Origin: Flavobacterium humi
GTDB lineage: Bacteria > Bacteroidota > Bacteroidia > Flavobacteriales > Flavobacteriaceae
Direction: 5' to 3'
DNA: 64,000 nt
NCBI RefSeq assembly: GCF_004745595.1
Contig: NZ_SRLH01000008.1
Coordinates: forward strand, 124,001-188,000
Under the pieces are notes generated by a model. That model was not told the origin of the DNA. It did not search any database and worked only from the letters and a program-made list of their open reading frames with translations. Shown piece after piece: positions 36,645 through 44,619 of the stretch (its first letter is position 1; each line of letters starts with the position of its first letter). Made by a program: the position numbers and the translations under genes.

Positions 36645-37100
36645 ATGATTTTCGAGACATTAAAACCAAAAGTAACAGAAATTACAAACAATCCGGCATT
36701 TTCAAGAGATGAAAAGCTGCTTGCTGTTTGCGGGCTTTTGGAACAAAATATAGCATATTACACCTGGGTCGGGTTCTATTTTGCCAATCATGAAACCAAG
36801 ACACTCCATTTGGGGCCTTATGTTGGCGCACCAACGGACCATACGGTAATTCCCTTCGGGAAAGGGATTTGCGGACAGGTAGCCGTTTCCAATGAAAACT
36901 TTGTGGTGCCGGATGTGGCAGCCCAGGACAATTATATCGCGTGCAGCTTTACGGTAAAATCAGAAATTGTAGTGCCTCTTTTCGTCAATGGGGAAAATAT
37001 CGGCCAGATTGATATTGATTCCAATGTCCTCGATCCGTTTACCGAAGCAGATGAACGTTTTTTAGAGTTTGTAAATCAAGAAGTTGCAAAACTTTTTTAA
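36645..37100 (+). CDS. GAF-domain protein, probable free methionine-(R)-sulfoxide reductase
   Basis: 151 residues, a single GAF domain. It matches the fRMsr (YebR/MsrC) type: YYTWVGFYFA, then IPFGKGICGQVA with Cys76 and NYIACSFTVKSEIVVPLFV with Cys100, 24 residues apart as expected for the two reactive cysteines. The third family cysteine, ten residues before Cys76, is a His here. The enzyme reduces free methionine-R-sulfoxide; the loss of one resolving Cys might alter the mechanism. It stands alone ahead of rpsO. Confidence 0.82.
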   Translation: MIFETLKPKVTEITNNPAFSRDEKLLAVCGLLEQNIAYYTWVGFYFANHETKTLHLGPYVGAPTDHTVIPFGKGICGQVAVSNENFVVPDVAAQDNYIACSFTVKSEIVVPLFVNGENIGQIDIDSNVLDPFTEADERFLEFVNQEVAKLF

Positions 37101-37119
37101 TGTAATATTAATATTATAT

Positions 37120-37149
37120 TTGTCAATCTAAAAAATAAAACTACCTTTG
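37120..37149 (+). promoter_or_regulatory. Promoter of rpsO
   Basis: TTG at 37120-37122, 19-base spacer, TACCTTTG at 37142-37149. A second possible -7 box, TATATTTG, lies at 37115-37122. The ATG of rpsO at 37204 is 54 bases after the -7 box, leaving a leader in which S15 could act on its own mRNA. That regulation is inference. Confidence 0.7.
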
Positions 37150-37203
37150 CACACGAATACGAAAAACGTATTTATACATAATAATCATTTAAAGGATATT
37201 AGC

Positions 37204-37470
37204 ATGTACTTAACTAAAGAAGTTAAAGCAGAAATCTTCGCTAAACACGGAGAAGCAACAAACACTGGAAAATCAGAAGCCCAGATTGCTTTGTTCACAT
37301 TCAGAATTAATCACTTAACAGAACACTTGAAGAAAAATCGTCACGATTACAACACTGAGCGTTCGTTAGTGAAATTGGTAGGTAAAAGAAGGTCTCTTCT
37401 TGACTACTTGAAAAATACGGAAATCAACAGATACCGTGAGATTATCAAAGTATTGGGTATTAGAAAATAA
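37204..37470 (+). CDS. rpsO: 30S ribosomal protein S15
   Basis: 88 residues from the ATG at 37204 (MYLTKEVKAEIFAKHGEA). A longer frame upstream is excluded because the promoter lies inside it. S15 binds 16S rRNA early in 30S assembly; the binding loop HLKKNRHDYNTERSLVKLVG and RRSLLDYLKN are conserved (in pieces: HLKKNRHDYNTERSLV). A terminator follows, then pnp, the usual bacterial neighbour. Confidence 0.96.
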   Translation: MYLTKEVKAEIFAKHGEATNTGKSEAQIALFTFRINHLTEHLKKNRHDYNTERSLVKLVGKRRSLLDYLKNTEINRYREIIKVLGIRK

Positions 37471-37477
37471 TCAATAT

Positions 37478-37506
37478 AAAAAAGAGGTGCCCACGCGCCT
37501 CTTTTT
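37478..37506 (+). terminator. Terminator or attenuator between rpsO and pnp
   Basis: Stem AAAAAGAGG / CCTCTTTTT, extendable by a T-G and a G-C pair, with a six-base loop, ten or so bases after rpsO. Confidence 0.75.
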
Positions 37507-37553
37507 GTTTTTACACATTTACAGAAAAAGTTTGGTTTTTCATTGGGTTTTAG

Positions 37554-37589
37554 ACAACAACTACACACAACAACTACAACACAACTAGA
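37554..37589 (+). repeat. A/C-rich 13-base direct repeats in the pnp leader
   Basis: ACAACAACTAC recurs at 37554 and 37567 with 13-base spacing, followed by a degenerate third copy ending ACAACTAG. The stretch lacks G and should be unstructured in RNA. It lies 30-65 bases before the pnp ATG. Confidence 0.7.
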
Positions 37590-37619
37590 ACCCTTTGTTT
37601 AATTAAAGAATTACATTTT

Positions 37620-39776
37620 ATGATTCCAAAAGTATTCCAAGAAGTTATCGATTTGGGTGATGGAAGAAGTATCACAATCGAAACAGGAAAATTAGCCAAA
37701 CAAGCTGATGGATCTGTAGTTGTTCGTATGGGAGATTCTATGTTGTTAGCAACAGCAGTATCTGCAAGAACAGCAAATCCAGGTATCGATTTTCTACCTT
37801 TAACAGTAGATTATCGTGAAAAATTTGCCGCTGCGGGACGTTTCCCTGGTGGTTTTTTCAAACGTGAAGCACGTCCGAGCGACAGCGAAGTATTGACCAT
37901 GCGTCTTGTAGACCGTGTGTTGCGCCCGCTTTTCCCGGATGATTATCACGCAGAAACACAAGTAATGATCCAGTTAATGTCCCATGACGAAGAAGTTATG
38001 CCGGATGCATTGGCCGGTCTTGCCGCTTCGGCTGCATTAGCCGTATCGGACATTCCTTTCTACAATTTAATTTCCGAAGTCCGCGTAGCGCGTATTGACG
38101 GGAAATTGGTTATCAACCCAAGCAAAGCGCAATTGGAATTATCGGATATCGATATGATGATTGGAGCTTCTTTGGATTCGGTTGCCATGGTAGAAGGCGA
38201 AATGAAAGAGATTTCGGAAGCAGAAATGGTGGAAGCCATCAAATTTGCCCACGAAGCGATTAAAGTTCAGATTCACGCCCAATTAAGATTACAGGAAGCT
38301 TTCGGTAAGAAAGAAATCCGTACGTATGAAGGCGAAGTGGAAGATGAAGAAGTCTACAAAAAAGTAAAAGCAGCTGCCTATGACAAATGTTATGCAATTG
38401 CACAGGAAGCTTCAGGCAAAAGCGAAAGAGGCGAAAAATTCGCTGCTGTAAAAGAAGAAGCAAAAGCTTTATTTACAGAAGAAGAATACGCCGAAAATGC
38501 TGATTTGTCTGCATTGGTTGGAAAATATTTCTACAAAACCAATAAAGAAGCAGTCCGTAACGTCATCCTTGAAAAAGGTATCCGTCTGGACGGAAGAAAA
38601 ACAACGGAAATCAGGCCAATCTGGTGTGAGACCGATTATTTACCTTCTGTACACGGGTCATCTTTGTTTACAAGAGGAGAAACTCAAGCCTTGGCTACCG
38701 TTACTCTTGGAACCTCAAGAGAAGCCAATCAAATCGATTCTCCATCGGAACAAGGTGAAGAGAAATTCTACCTGCATTATAACTTCCCTCCTTTCTCTAC
38801 CGGAGAGGCAAAACCTTTAAGAGGAACTTCCCGAAGAGAAGTAGGCCACGGAAATTTAGCGCAGAGAGCTTTGAAAAATATGATTCCTGCCGATTGCCCT
38901 TATACGATCCGTATCGTTTCTGAAGTATTGGAATCTAACGGTTCTTCTTCTATGGCAACGGTTTGCGCCGGAACTATGGCTTTAATGGATGCCGGGGTTC
39001 AAATGATAAAACCGGTTTCAGGTATTGCTATGGGACTAATTACCGATGGTGAGAAATTTGCCGTATTATCGGATATTTTAGGTGATGAAGATCATTTAGG
39101 AGATATGGATTTCAAAGTAACCGGAACAGCTGACGGAATTACTGCCTGCCAGATGGATATCAAAATCGAAGGATTGCGTTATGACATCATGGAACAAGCT
39201 TTAGGACAGGCACGTGACGGCCGTTTGCATATTTTAGGCAAACTAACGGAAACGATTGCTACGCCAAGAGCCGATGTTAAGAAACATGCGCCAAAAATCA
39301 TCATGAGAACCATTCCAGGAAACTTCATTGGAGCCCTTATCGGACCTGGTGGAAAAGTAATCCAGGAATTACAGAAAGCTACCGGAACTACTATCGTTAT
39401 CAACGAAGTGGATGAGCAAGGAGTTGTTGAAATCTTAGGAACTGATCCTGATGGAATTGCAGCAGTATTAGCTAAGATCGATTCGATTATCTTCAAACCT
39501 ACAGTAGGTGAATCTTATGAAGTGAAAGTAATCAAGATGCTGGATTTCGGAGCAGTGGTAGAATATACCGCAGCACCTGGAAACGAAGTATTGCTCCACG
39601 TTTCAGAACTGGCTTGGGAACGCACTGAAAATGTTGCCGATGTTGTTAAAATGGGCGATGTGTTCATGGTAAAATACCTGGGCATCGATCCTAAGACAAG
39701 AAAAGAGAAAGTGTCCAAAAAAGCACTTTTGCCTCGACCTCCTCGTGAAGAGAAAAAAGAGAACAAAAAAGAGTAA
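37620..39776 (+). CDS. pnp: Polynucleotide phosphorylase (PNPase)
   Basis: 718 residues, normal length. Two RNase PH domains ([20 protein letters not shown] in the first, [20 protein letters not shown]-like sequence [20 protein letters not shown] in the second) flank a helical linker. A KH domain ([20 protein letters not shown]) and an S1 domain ([20 protein letters not shown]) complete it. It degrades RNA 3' to 5' by phosphorolysis. The C-terminus is highly charged. It follows rpsO and ends at a strong terminator, of which copies recur downstream. Confidence 0.97.
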   Translation: MIPKVFQEVIDLGDGRSITIETGKLAKQADGSVVVRMGDSMLLATAVSARTANPGIDFLPLTVDYREKFAAAGRFPGGFFKREARPSDSEVLTMRLVDRVLRPLFPDDYHAETQVMIQLMSHDEEVMPDALAGLAASAALAVSDIPFYNLISEVRVARIDGKLVINPSKAQLELSDIDMMIGASLDSVAMVEGEMKEISEAEMVEAIKFAHEAIKVQIHAQLRLQEAFGKKEIRTYEGEVEDEEVYKKVKAAAYDKCYAIAQEASGKSERGEKFAAVKEEAKALFTEEEYAENADLSALVGKYFYKTNKEAVRNVILEKGIRLDGRKTTEIRPIWCETDYLPSVHGSSLFTRGETQALATVTLGTSREANQIDSPSEQGEEKFYLHYNFPPFSTGEAKPLRGTSRREVGHGNLAQRALKNMIPADCPYTIRIVSEVLESNGSSSMATVCAGTMALMDAGVQMIKPVSGIAMGLITDGEKFAVLSDILGDEDHLGDMDFKVTGTADGITACQMDIKIEGLRYDIMEQALGQARDGRLHILGKLTETIATPRADVKKHAPKIIMRTIPGNFIGALIGPGGKVIQELQKATGTTIVINEVDEQGVVEILGTDPDGIAAVLAKIDSIIFKPTVGESYEVKVIKMLDFGAVVEYTAAPGNEVLLHVSELAWERTENVADVVKMGDVFMVKYLGIDPKTRKEKVSKKALLPRPPREEKKENKKE

Positions 39777-39813
39777 TCAGAATCTTATAGTTTACTAAAG
39801 GTAATTTTTATAG

Positions 39814-39860
39814 AAAACCCCGTTTCAGCCGAAACGGGGTTTTTGATTTTTTGCCGGATT
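39814..39860 (+). terminator. Terminator after pnp, first copy of a 47-base repeat
   Basis: A 13-bp stem AAAACCCCGTTTC with complement, AGCC loop and T run (hairpin 39814-39844). The 47 bases 39814-39860 recur unchanged at 42673-42719. Confidence 0.92.
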
Positions 39861-39936
39861 CAGGTTTTCCAACCTTTTTTCGATTTTGAAACTATTATTT
39901 TGCCATAGCCGTGTTACTCTTGTGTGAAATAAGCAT

Positions 39937-39944
39937 TACTTTCG
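39937..39944 (+). promoter_or_regulatory. Possible -7 box for the delta-60 cargo gene
   Basis: TACTTTCG differs from TAnnTTTG at one position and lies 18 bases before the ATG at 39963. Confidence 0.4.
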
Positions 39945-39962
39945 CGGCTTTAATTTTATCTG

Positions 39963-42623
39963 ATGAAAAAAAAATTACTATTTCTTTTAATTCCTTTTTT
40001 TAGTTATTCTCAAGTGCAGGTCCTAGACCCCAGCTTTCATGGTGATGGCTTGGAGATACATGCCGGGTCTGACTCGCCTTCAGCACAATATGCCTATGAT
40101 GCCCTATTGCAACCCGATGGCAAAATAATATATGCAGGCCGGATAAACTCTCCGCAGATTGGTGCTTTTGTAGCCCGATACAATCCGGATGGCAGCAAGG
40201 ACAGCAGTTTTAACCAATATGGTTTTAAAACGTTCAGTTCACCATCATTATTTCAAACAGTAGTGCTTCAAAATGACGGGAAAATATTGCTGGCAGGGCT
40301 CAACAGCCTTTTCCGACTTTCGCCTAACGGAAGCCTGGACCCTTCTTTCAACACAACAGGAATACTCTCAATTACCATGGGTGTTAACTCGTTAAACATT
40401 AAATGCATTAGCGTTCAATCCGATGGCAAAATTATCGCTTCGGGCTATATCAATAGTGGCACCACCACCTTTGCTGTGGCAAGGATAAACAGCAACGGGT
40501 CCCTTGACACTACCTTTGACGGTGACGGTATAGCTACCATCGCTATGAGTACCGGAAATGACGAGATTTATTCCCATAAAATTCAGGCGGACGGAAAAAT
40601 TGTAGTCTTCGGAGCTGCCCACAATGGAACCGATTATGATTTTGCCATGGCCCGGATTACTACCACCGGAAGCCTGGACACTTCTTTTGGGACAGGAGGA
40701 AAAACAATTACTTCCTTTGTTGTAGGAAACGATTATGGACGTTCAGGGGAAATCCTCCAAGACGGCAAAATTTTATTGCTTGGCGTTTCAGGCGGTAAAT
40801 TTGCACTTGCCCGTTATTTGGACAATGGTATCCTGGATACTTCTTTTAGCGGCGACGGTAAATTAACCCTAAACGAAAACCTTACCGTAACTACCACAAC
40901 AACCAACGGTAGCAGCCATTTTATCCCAAGATTGAAAATACTGTCAAGCGGCAAAATTTTAATGGCGGGCAATTCAAACAATGACTTTAAAACCATTCAG
41001 CTTCTTGCAGACGGCAGTTATGACACTTCTTTCGATTTTGACGGTGTTGTTACCGTAAACAACAACACTGATACTTCTTCAATTTTATTGCAAAAGCCAG
41101 ATGGAAAAATAATAACGGGCGGCAATAGTTACGTTAGCAATTTGAGTGATGCCAAAATAAAGCAGATAGAGCTGGATACAAATGGTTCTGTCCTATCCAA
41201 TACAGACAAGAACATTTACACTTCTTATGACGAAAGCATTGGAGGTACACTAAAACTGAGCGATCAGTCTATCGTGGTCGTATCGAGTGTCTATATCAAT
41301 TACCAAAAAACTTTGGTGGTAGAAAAATTCCTTCCGGACGGTTTCCATGATATGGATTTCGGTACTTTAGGCCATACTTATATTGCGGCAAGTGATAATG
41401 TAAATAAAATACTGCTTCTTTCCGATGATTCGATTATTGTGAATTCTGGTTTAAGCCTATACAAAATAACGCCGTCAGGCATATTGGACGCTGCTTTTGG
41501 AACGGCTGGTATTTTAAATGTACTGGAACTTACCAACTACCAGGCAAATTACATTGATGACATGTTAATATCCAACGACAATAAGATATTATTAGCTTGT
41601 GATTACATTCCGGATGGCAATTCAACTATTCTTACCGGAATACTAAAATTTAATCTTAACGGTACCTTTGACACTGCTTTTGGAACAAACGGGACAATCA
41701 CTTATGGGTTTTCCAACTTGAACAATTACAACGAATGGCCGAACGCTTTCTTCCAGGATGCTAATGGCAAGATTATAGTCGCCAGTGTTACTTTCCCTCA
41801 GTCCCAATCTTATAGTTCAAAAATATCCTTTTCCAGGTTAAATCCTGACGGAAGTTTTGACAGTACCTTTGGCACCAATGGAAAAATAACCCATGACTAC
41901 GCTCCTTCTATTTGGACCAATACCATTAGGTCTGGCACCGACAATGGTTACCTGGTTAGTTTCCATGAACCTTCAACAAATGGCCTAAATTCATCAACCT
42001 TGAAAATAAACAATGATGGAAGCATTTATACGTTATTTGGGAACAATGGCGTGGCTAGAGACATTACCGGAACTTATAATAACAATATGATAGTGATTCC
42101 TAATGGAAAATACCTCAAAGCAGGTTTGCACAATAATCAGTTTTCGATAAGCCGGTATAATACAGACGGGACTTCAGACAGCACATTTGGAACTAACGGC
42201 GAAATAAATACGACCATTGGATTTGCTTCCCAGATCTACGATATTGAATTACAGGCTGACGGCAAACTCCTGGCCATCGGAAGCTCTTTTGACGGAAACA
42301 GCAGGCTTATCACCTTGGCCAGATATACGAATGTCACTTTAGGCACATTGGATTTCTCCGAAGGCAAAAAAGCCTTGTTGATTTATCCAAACCCGATTGA
42401 AAATGAAGCCAATTTTGAGTATACTTTGGCAAATCCGGAAAAAATAACCATCACGATACTTGATTTTCAAGGCAAGGCCGTTAAAAACATCGTTTCGGGC
42501 CAATACCAGGATGCCGGAAAGCAAAAATTGCTTTTCAGTACGGAAGGACTCTCCAGCGGCAACTATATTGTAAGAATTGCTTCTGAAAGCGGAAGCCAAT
42601 CTGTACACATCCTAAAAAAATAA
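39963..42623 (+). CDS. Delta-60 repeat protein with type A T9SS C-terminal domain
   Basis: 886 residues. A short signal peptide (KKKLLFLLIPFFSYSQVQV) is followed by about a dozen units of 50-60 residues with the pattern QPDGKIIxAG, then FALARxxxNGSLDxSFGTxG. These are delta-60 repeats, expected to form beta-propellers. The last 80 residues (YPNPIENEANFEYTLANPEK, VKNIVSGQYQDAGKQ, LSSGNYIVRIASESGSQSV) form a type A T9SS sorting domain, so the protein should be exported by the gldKLMN-based system. Its ligand is unknown. It is the first gene of the accessory block after pnp and ends before a copy of the pnp terminator. Confidence 0.9.
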   Translation: MKKKLLFLLIPFFSYSQVQVLDPSFHGDGLEIHAGSDSPSAQYAYDALLQPDGKIIYAGRINSPQIGAFVARYNPDGSKDSSFNQYGFKTFSSPSLFQTVVLQNDGKILLAGLNSLFRLSPNGSLDPSFNTTGILSITMGVNSLNIKCISVQSDGKIIASGYINSGTTTFAVARINSNGSLDTTFDGDGIATIAMSTGNDEIYSHKIQADGKIVVFGAAHNGTDYDFAMARITTTGSLDTSFGTGGKTITSFVVGNDYGRSGEILQDGKILLLGVSGGKFALARYLDNGILDTSFSGDGKLTLNENLTVTTTTTNGSSHFIPRLKILSSGKILMAGNSNNDFKTIQLLADGSYDTSFDFDGVVTVNNNTDTSSILLQKPDGKIITGGNSYVSNLSDAKIKQIELDTNGSVLSNTDKNIYTSYDESIGGTLKLSDQSIVVVSSVYINYQKTLVVEKFLPDGFHDMDFGTLGHTYIAASDNVNKILLLSDDSIIVNSGLSLYKITPSGILDAAFGTAGILNVLELTNYQANYIDDMLISNDNKILLACDYIPDGNSTILTGILKFNLNGTFDTAFGTNGTITYGFSNLNNYNEWPNAFFQDANGKIIVASVTFPQSQSYSSKISFSRLNPDGSFDSTFGTNGKITHDYAPSIWTNTIRSGTDNGYLVSFHEPSTNGLNSSTLKINNDGSIYTLFGNNGVARDITGTYNNNMIVIPNGKYLKAGLHNNQFSISRYNTDGTSDSTFGTNGEINTTIGFASQIYDIELQADGKLLAIGSSFDGNSRLITLARYTNVTLGTLDFSEGKKALLIYPNPIENEANFEYTLANPEKITITILDFQGKAVKNIVSGQYQDAGKQKLLFSTEGLSSGNYIVRIASESGSQSVHILKK

Positions 42624-42672
42624 TCGGATAGTTTTTACAGCATCTCGATACAAAGACTTGCCCTTTGATTAC

Positions 42673-42719
42673 AAAACCCCGTTTCAGCCGAAACGGGGTT
42701 TTTGATTTTTTGCCGGATT
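42673..42719 (+). terminator. Terminator after the delta-60 gene, second copy of the pnp terminator repeat
   Basis: Identical over 47 bases to 39814-39860, including the hairpin (42673-42703) and 16 bases beyond it. Similarity continues loosely with AACCTTTTT. Confidence 0.92.
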
Positions 42720-42772
42720 GGGCGCAACCTTTTTCCTTTTTTGCCGACTTTAAAAAAAACCTAAAACCTAAA

Positions 42773-43630
42773 ATGATGAAAAAACGGCACAAACCAGCAT
42801 TTTTTCTCCTGGCATTTTCCTTACTTATTTCCTGTACGGATCAAACGGATGAAATCCAGTCGGAAAATAACGAAAACCCGATGAGCTTAAACAAAATCGT
42901 TTCCAATTATTACACAAACGGTGTTTTATATTCCAGGAACGTCAAACATTACACTAACAATGAAGTTGTTGCTGACACTACCTTGACCCCGCCCACACAA
43001 TGGATGTACAGAAGTGTCATCCTAACCAGCGGACTCACAAAAACATACAATACCTACGATACTAACGGAGATTTGACTGAATCGAGGGAAAAAACATATG
43101 ACAGCTCCGGAAGGCTAACCGGCAGACGGGATATTATGCCGCCTTCAGCACTTACCTTTTCTTATACTTATAACCAGGACAATACCATTACCAGCAGTTA
43201 TTACAACAGTTTAGACCAGCAGACAACGGTTTTCAGGACCTACTATAAAAATAATGACGGAATCATTTACAAGGAATTTGACCATTTGAATAACGAAACC
43301 TGTACTATGGCATATGAGGGCCAAAAGCCAATTTCCATGACATACCTGAATGCAAATATTACGTATGCTTTCAATTATTTCCCAAACCCTAAACCGTCAG
43401 GGACACTCAAATCAGCCAATCAGCTGAATAATGAAGCGGTATTGGGCAACAGCTTGTTGAAACTAGCGGAAAACGGTAATTATTACTATAGAGGCTTTAA
43501 CAATAGCAACAGTATAAATTGCCTGTTTGACAGCAATAATTACCTAACCAGTAAAAAATACACCTCCGTAAACACCAATGTGACCCCAAACACCACCAAC
43601 GTACTCGATATACTGTATTATTATAATTAA
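42773..43630 (+). CDS. Lipoprotein of unknown function with YD-repeat-like segments
   Basis: About 285 residues from the ATG at 42773 (the next codon is also ATG). The N-terminus FFLLAFSLLISCTDQTDE is a lipoprotein signal with lipobox Cys. Segments such as TYDTNGDLTESREKTYDSSG resemble YD repeats of wall-associated or Rhs-like proteins, and the protein is rich in Asn, Tyr and Thr. I do not recognise a family with confidence. The frame is open further upstream across the terminator copy, but that part is not a credible signal peptide. Confidence 0.7.
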   Translation: MMKKRHKPAFFLLAFSLLISCTDQTDEIQSENNENPMSLNKIVSNYYTNGVLYSRNVKHYTNNEVVADTTLTPPTQWMYRSVILTSGLTKTYNTYDTNGDLTESREKTYDSSGRLTGRRDIMPPSALTFSYTYNQDNTITSSYYNSLDQQTTVFRTYYKNNDGIIYKEFDHLNNETCTMAYEGQKPISMTYLNANITYAFNYFPNPKPSGTLKSANQLNNEAVLGNSLLKLAENGNYYYRGFNNSNSINCLFDSNNYLTSKKYTSVNTNVTPNTTNVLDILYYYN

Positions 43631-43649
43631 ACATCACTTTTCAGAAAAG

Positions 43650-43676
43650 AACCCGTTTCAGCCGAGACGGGTTTTT
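43650..43676 (+). terminator. Terminator after the YD-like lipoprotein, diverged third copy
   Basis: Stem AACCCGTTTC / GAGACGGGTT with one G-U pair, the same AGCC loop as the two upstream copies, and a T run. Confidence 0.88.
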
Positions 43677-43866
43677 GTTTTTTACGCAGTATGTAAAAAA
43701 GATTTTGCGCCGGAACTTCCCCGGAAATCATCTTTCATTTCAATACGTAAGAAAAGACTTATTTACGAATGGTTAATTTTTGGCTTTTAAAAGAAAAGCC
43801 CTTCCATTTGTGCGATTTTATTGTATTTTTAAATCTTTATCCAACCAAACCTAAGTAATCATTTAC

Positions 43867-44616
43867 ATGAAAAACAGAAAATACTTCTACCACATCCTGT
43901 TCTTACTTTTGTACCTTATGAGTCCGGCTTCTTTTGTTTTTGGCCAGGCCACTGAAAATATTTCCTTGTATAATTGGTTCGATACCAAAACAAATAAAGA
44001 AAACCTGCCAATCAGCAACGGGACACTTCATGTAAACTACGACCGCACCATTAATAATGGCAACCGGTATTATCTCTCGGATACATTTTCCAAAGGAATG
44101 GTCAGCTACAACGGCCAAAACTATTACGATGTCAATCTGAAATATGACATTTACAAAGATGCCTTGGTCATCAATCCTTATAAAGATTCTGAAAATGTGG
44201 GCATCAACCTGATCAGGGAAAAAACCGCAGGTTTTACCTTACAGGGAAGGAAATTTGCCAATTTAAACCTAAACGGCAACTTGCCCAATGATTTTTACGG
44301 AGGATTCTACGAAGAAAACCTTGTGGGAAAAGGCTTTGTGTTTTACATCAAATACAGGAAAGAAGCCAAGGAAATAGTAGAAAGCAAGTTTGTCAGTATC
44401 GATTATATCTTCAAGACCGAATTTGTGCTGTATTATAAAAACAATTTCACAAAACTGCATTCCAAGAGAGACCTGATCCAGCTGTTTCCGGAGTACAAAG
44501 CCAAAATTGATGCTTTTTATGAAATGAACAGGGCTCTGGAAAACGCAAATGAAGTACAATTTATGGAAAACCTAATGCGCCATATTAACAGTTTTCTACC
44601 AACCGAATCCAAGTAA
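43867..44616 (+). CDS. Exported protein of unknown function upstream of a TonB receptor
   Basis: 249 residues with a signal peptide (LLLYLMSPASFVFGQ). The mature part is rich in Tyr, Asn and Lys with beta-like stretches (NISNGTLHVNYD-like sequence ISNGTLHVNYDRTINNGNRY) and a helical C-terminus (DLIQLFPEYKAKIDAFYEMN). I recognise no family. It ends three bases before the STN-type TonB receptor gene, the place where a FecR-type anti-sigma gene often lies, but it has no FecR features and no transmembrane helix after the signal. Confidence 0.7.
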   Translation: MKNRKYFYHILFLLLYLMSPASFVFGQATENISLYNWFDTKTNKENLPISNGTLHVNYDRTINNGNRYYLSDTFSKGMVSYNGQNYYDVNLKYDIYKDALVINPYKDSENVGINLIREKTAGFTLQGRKFANLNLNGNLPNDFYGGFYEENLVGKGFVFYIKYRKEAKEIVESKFVSIDYIFKTEFVLYYKNNFTKLHSKRDLIQLFPEYKAKIDAFYEMNRALENANEVQFMENLMRHINSFLPTESK

Positions 44617-44619
44617 AAA

